Source of the DNA: Catenulispora pinistramenti
GTDB lineage: Bacteria > Actinomycetota > Actinomycetes > Streptomycetales > Catenulisporaceae
Direction of reading: 5' to 3'
Assembly (NCBI RefSeq): GCF_018274385.1
Contig: NZ_JAAFYZ010000015.1
Coordinates: 20,366 to 84,365 of the forward strand
Length of the DNA stretch: 64,000 bases
Of the stretch, positions 62,383 to 64,000 are shown in pieces. The translations under genes and the position numbers were made by a program. Position 1 is the first letter of the stretch. Each line of letters starts with the position of its first letter. The notes beneath the pieces are model-generated. The model ran no database searches, was not told where the DNA came from, and saw only the letters and a list, made by a program, of their open reading frames with translations.

Positions 62383-64000
62383 ATGTCCGACGCGCCAGAG
62401 CAGCAGCCCCACCGGGAGCGGCTGGACAACCCCGGGTGGCGCGGACCGGGGTGGGCGATGACCACCTCGGTGTTCGGGCAGGGGTCCGAGGGCGACGCGC
62501 AGCGGCAGCTGGGGCGGATGGCCGGGGTCATCGAGCGGGTGCGGTCCGCGACCTTCATGCTGGACGGCGAGGGGACCATCCGCGAGTTCCGGCTGAACGC
62601 CGAGGAGCTGCTGGGATGGCAGCGTACGGAGATGATCGGCAAGCCGTTCCACGCGATGTTCCGGCCCGCCGACCGGGAAGCCGCCGACCGGATGGTCGCG
62701 GCGGTCCAGTCCGGGGACGACGCGCGCGGGGCGTTGGACGCGATCACGCCGAGCGGGGCGAGCGTGCCGGTCGACGTGCATCTCATGGGGCTGCGGGACG
62801 GCGCGGGGCACGTCGTGGTGTTCGGCTACGCCAACTCCGCCGAGGACCTGATCCGGTTCACGCGGGACCGGGCCGTGCTGGACTCGCTGTTCGAGCAGTT
62901 CCCGGTCGGGATCGTGGTGTACGACGAGCAGGGGCGGTACGTCCGCCTGAACCGCGCCCTGGAGGAGATCAACGGGCTGCCGGTCTCGGAGCACATCGGC
63001 AAGCGGGTGCGCGAGGTGCTGCCCGGTGTGGACCCGCGGCTGGAGGAGATCCCCGACGAGGTGCTGCGCACCGGGATCCCGGTGGTGGACGAGCAGTACG
63101 GCGGTTTCACGCCGGCTTCCGACGAGGAGCGGGTGTGGTCCGTCAGCTACAACCGGCTGCACGGACCGGACGGTGAGGTCATCGGTCTGTCCGGGCTGAT
63201 TCTCGACGTCACCGACCGGCATCGCGCGGCGGCGGCCGCGGCCGGCGCGCGGCGCCGGCTGGCGCTGGTGAACAAGGCCGGGTCGCGGATGGGGACGGCG
63301 CTGGACGTCGAGCGGACGGCGCGGGAGCTGGCCGACGTCGCGGTGCCGGACTTCGCGGACGCGATCGTCATCGAGATCAAGGAAGAGGTCTTCGACGAGC
63401 GGATCGGCCCGGTCGGGCCGGTGTGGCTGGCCCCGGTGCGCAGGCGTCGGGTGCTGGTGCACGAGGGGTTCGGCGCCGTCCCGGATCCGGTGCGGGCCGA
63501 GGGGTTCAGCGCGTGGTCGACCGATCCGGACATCAGTGACCGGATGCTGGGCGGCGCGGCGTGGCACTCCTCGGCGGGGATCAGCGCGGTCGCCAAGGAG
63601 CCGATCCGGTCGGTCGACGGGACGCTGTTGTGGCAGCCGACCGGCGGGGATTCGATCCTGGTGCCGTTGTGGGCCCGCGAGGCGCTGCTCGGGGTGGTGC
63701 ACTTCCACCGGCATCCGGACAGCCCGCCGTTCGAGTCGGAGGACATCGAGGTCGCCGAGGAGATCACGACGCGGGCCGCGGTGTCGATCGACAACGGGCG
63801 GCTGTACTACCGGGAGCGGACCACCGCGCTGATGTTGCAGCGGGCCTTGCTGCCGCAGCGGATCCCGAGCCTGCCGGGGGTGGAGGTGGCCTACCGGTAC
63901 CTGCCGGGGTCGGTCGGTGCCGAGGTCGGCGGGGACTGGTTCGACGTGATCCAGCTGTCCGGGGCCCGGGTGGCGCTGGTGGTCGGGGACGTGATGGGGG
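62383..64000 (+). CDS. PAS-PAS-GAF-SpoIIE (PP2C) phosphatase, 3' end outside window
   Basis: 539 codons visible from ATG 62383; the frame stays open to the right edge. The first PAS domain begins at RVRSATFMLDGEGTIREF, the second at SLFEQFPVGIVVYDEQGRY. Then come a GAF domain (RELADVAVPDFADAIVIEI to AAVSIDNGRLYY) and the start of the SpoIIE phosphatase: LQRALLPQRIPSLPGVEVAYRY, VGGDWFDVIQL and VVGDVMG with metal-binding Asp residues. Such proteins dephosphorylate anti-sigma antagonists in response to signals. The end of the phosphatase domain, and any C-terminal anti-sigma kinase domain, would lie beyond the window. Confidence 0.93.
   Translation, partial: MSDAPEQQPHRERLDNPGWRGPGWAMTTSVFGQGSEGDAQRQLGRMAGVIERVRSATFMLDGEGTIREFRLNAEELLGWQRTEMIGKPFHAMFRPADREAADRMVAAVQSGDDARGALDAITPSGASVPVDVHLMGLRDGAGHVVVFGYANSAEDLIRFTRDRAVLDSLFEQFPVGIVVYDEQGRYVRLNRALEEINGLPVSEHIGKRVREVLPGVDPRLEEIPDEVLRTGIPVVDEQYGGFTPASDEERVWSVSYNRLHGPDGEVIGLSGLILDVTDRHRAAAAAAGARRRLALVNKAGSRMGTALDVERTARELADVAVPDFADAIVIEIKEEVFDERIGPVGPVWLAPVRRRRVLVHEGFGAVPDPVRAEGFSAWSTDPDISDRMLGGAAWHSSAGISAVAKEPIRSVDGTLLWQPTGGDSILVPLWAREALLGVVHFHRHPDSPPFESEDIEVAEEITTRAAVSIDNGRLYYRERTTALMLQRALLPQRIPSLPGVEVAYRYLPGSVGAEVGGDWFDVIQLSGARVALVVGDVMG

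Overview
The window is very GC-rich with strong G/C bias at third codon positions. It carries actinobacterial hallmarks: GTG starts, a SigE-type ECF sigma factor, an LAxTG-type cell-wall sorting signal, a GTP-dependent PEP carboxykinase, a PIN-PhoH protein, DUF1707 and MmyB-type regulators, and a PAS-GAF-SpoIIE phosphatase. It looks like the chromosome of a filamentous high-GC actinomycete (Catenulispora/Streptomyces-like). The genus cannot be fixed from sequence alone.

Layout. 1-6.3 kb: a sugar operon (end of a GH95-like hydrolase, two ABC permeases, a GH36 alpha-galactosidase, a Zn alcohol dehydrogenase). 6.3-15.4 kb: secreted and surface proteins (Dyp peroxidase, beta-helix lipoprotein, LAKTG-anchored SdrD-like protein, beta-propeller), an RDD membrane protein and a short MerR gene. 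15.4-22.8 kb: an accessory array in which the yyaL (DUF255/thioredoxin-domain) gene appears three times. Two copies are cut off right after the CHWC codons and the third is full length. The DNA between copies carries two unrelated cargo sets: an AAA-DUF4143 ATPase with an unknown partner and a decayed gene, and a Fic protein with an RHH plus modified-DNA-reader protein. 22.8-35.1 kb: sigma factor and partner, NAD-dependent epimerase, YbjQ, DUF1707, a GntR-MFS pair, class I fumarase, OxyR and an HD-domain protein. 35.2-41.4 kb: a coherent catabolic cluster (deacylase, fold-III PLP enzyme, KDG kinase, KDPG aldolase, IclR, RidA). 41.6-51.1 kb: Ser/Thr kinase, UDP-sugar dehydrogenase, SUKH protein, ahpC-ahpD, LtrA and two tandem secreted lytic transglycosylase-like proteins. 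51.5-64 kb: PIN-PhoH, UppS, PEPCK, hemolysin III, XRE/MmyB regulator, lipoprotein, PhoU-like/PiT phosphate uptake, PCD, Nudix, and the start of a SpoIIE-type phosphatase.

Most notable. (1) The yyaL array looks like serial integration of 2-3 kb modules at a 20-bp core over the CHWC codons. Each module carries a replacement promoter and 5' end for yyaL, both share the same left terminus, and no recombinase is encoded. (2) The same sequence, ATTGAT-N10-TATCGCG, lies upstream of both oxyR and the distant ahpCD, a likely OxyR operator. (3) The 35-41 kb cluster can be read as a full route from an N-acyl-aminosugar acid to pyruvate and glyceraldehyde-3-phosphate. (4) Perfect palindromes sit on predicted leaderless or divergent promoters of fic and of the aminosugar-acid cluster.

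All functional calls come from reading translated sequence by eye; no database search was run.
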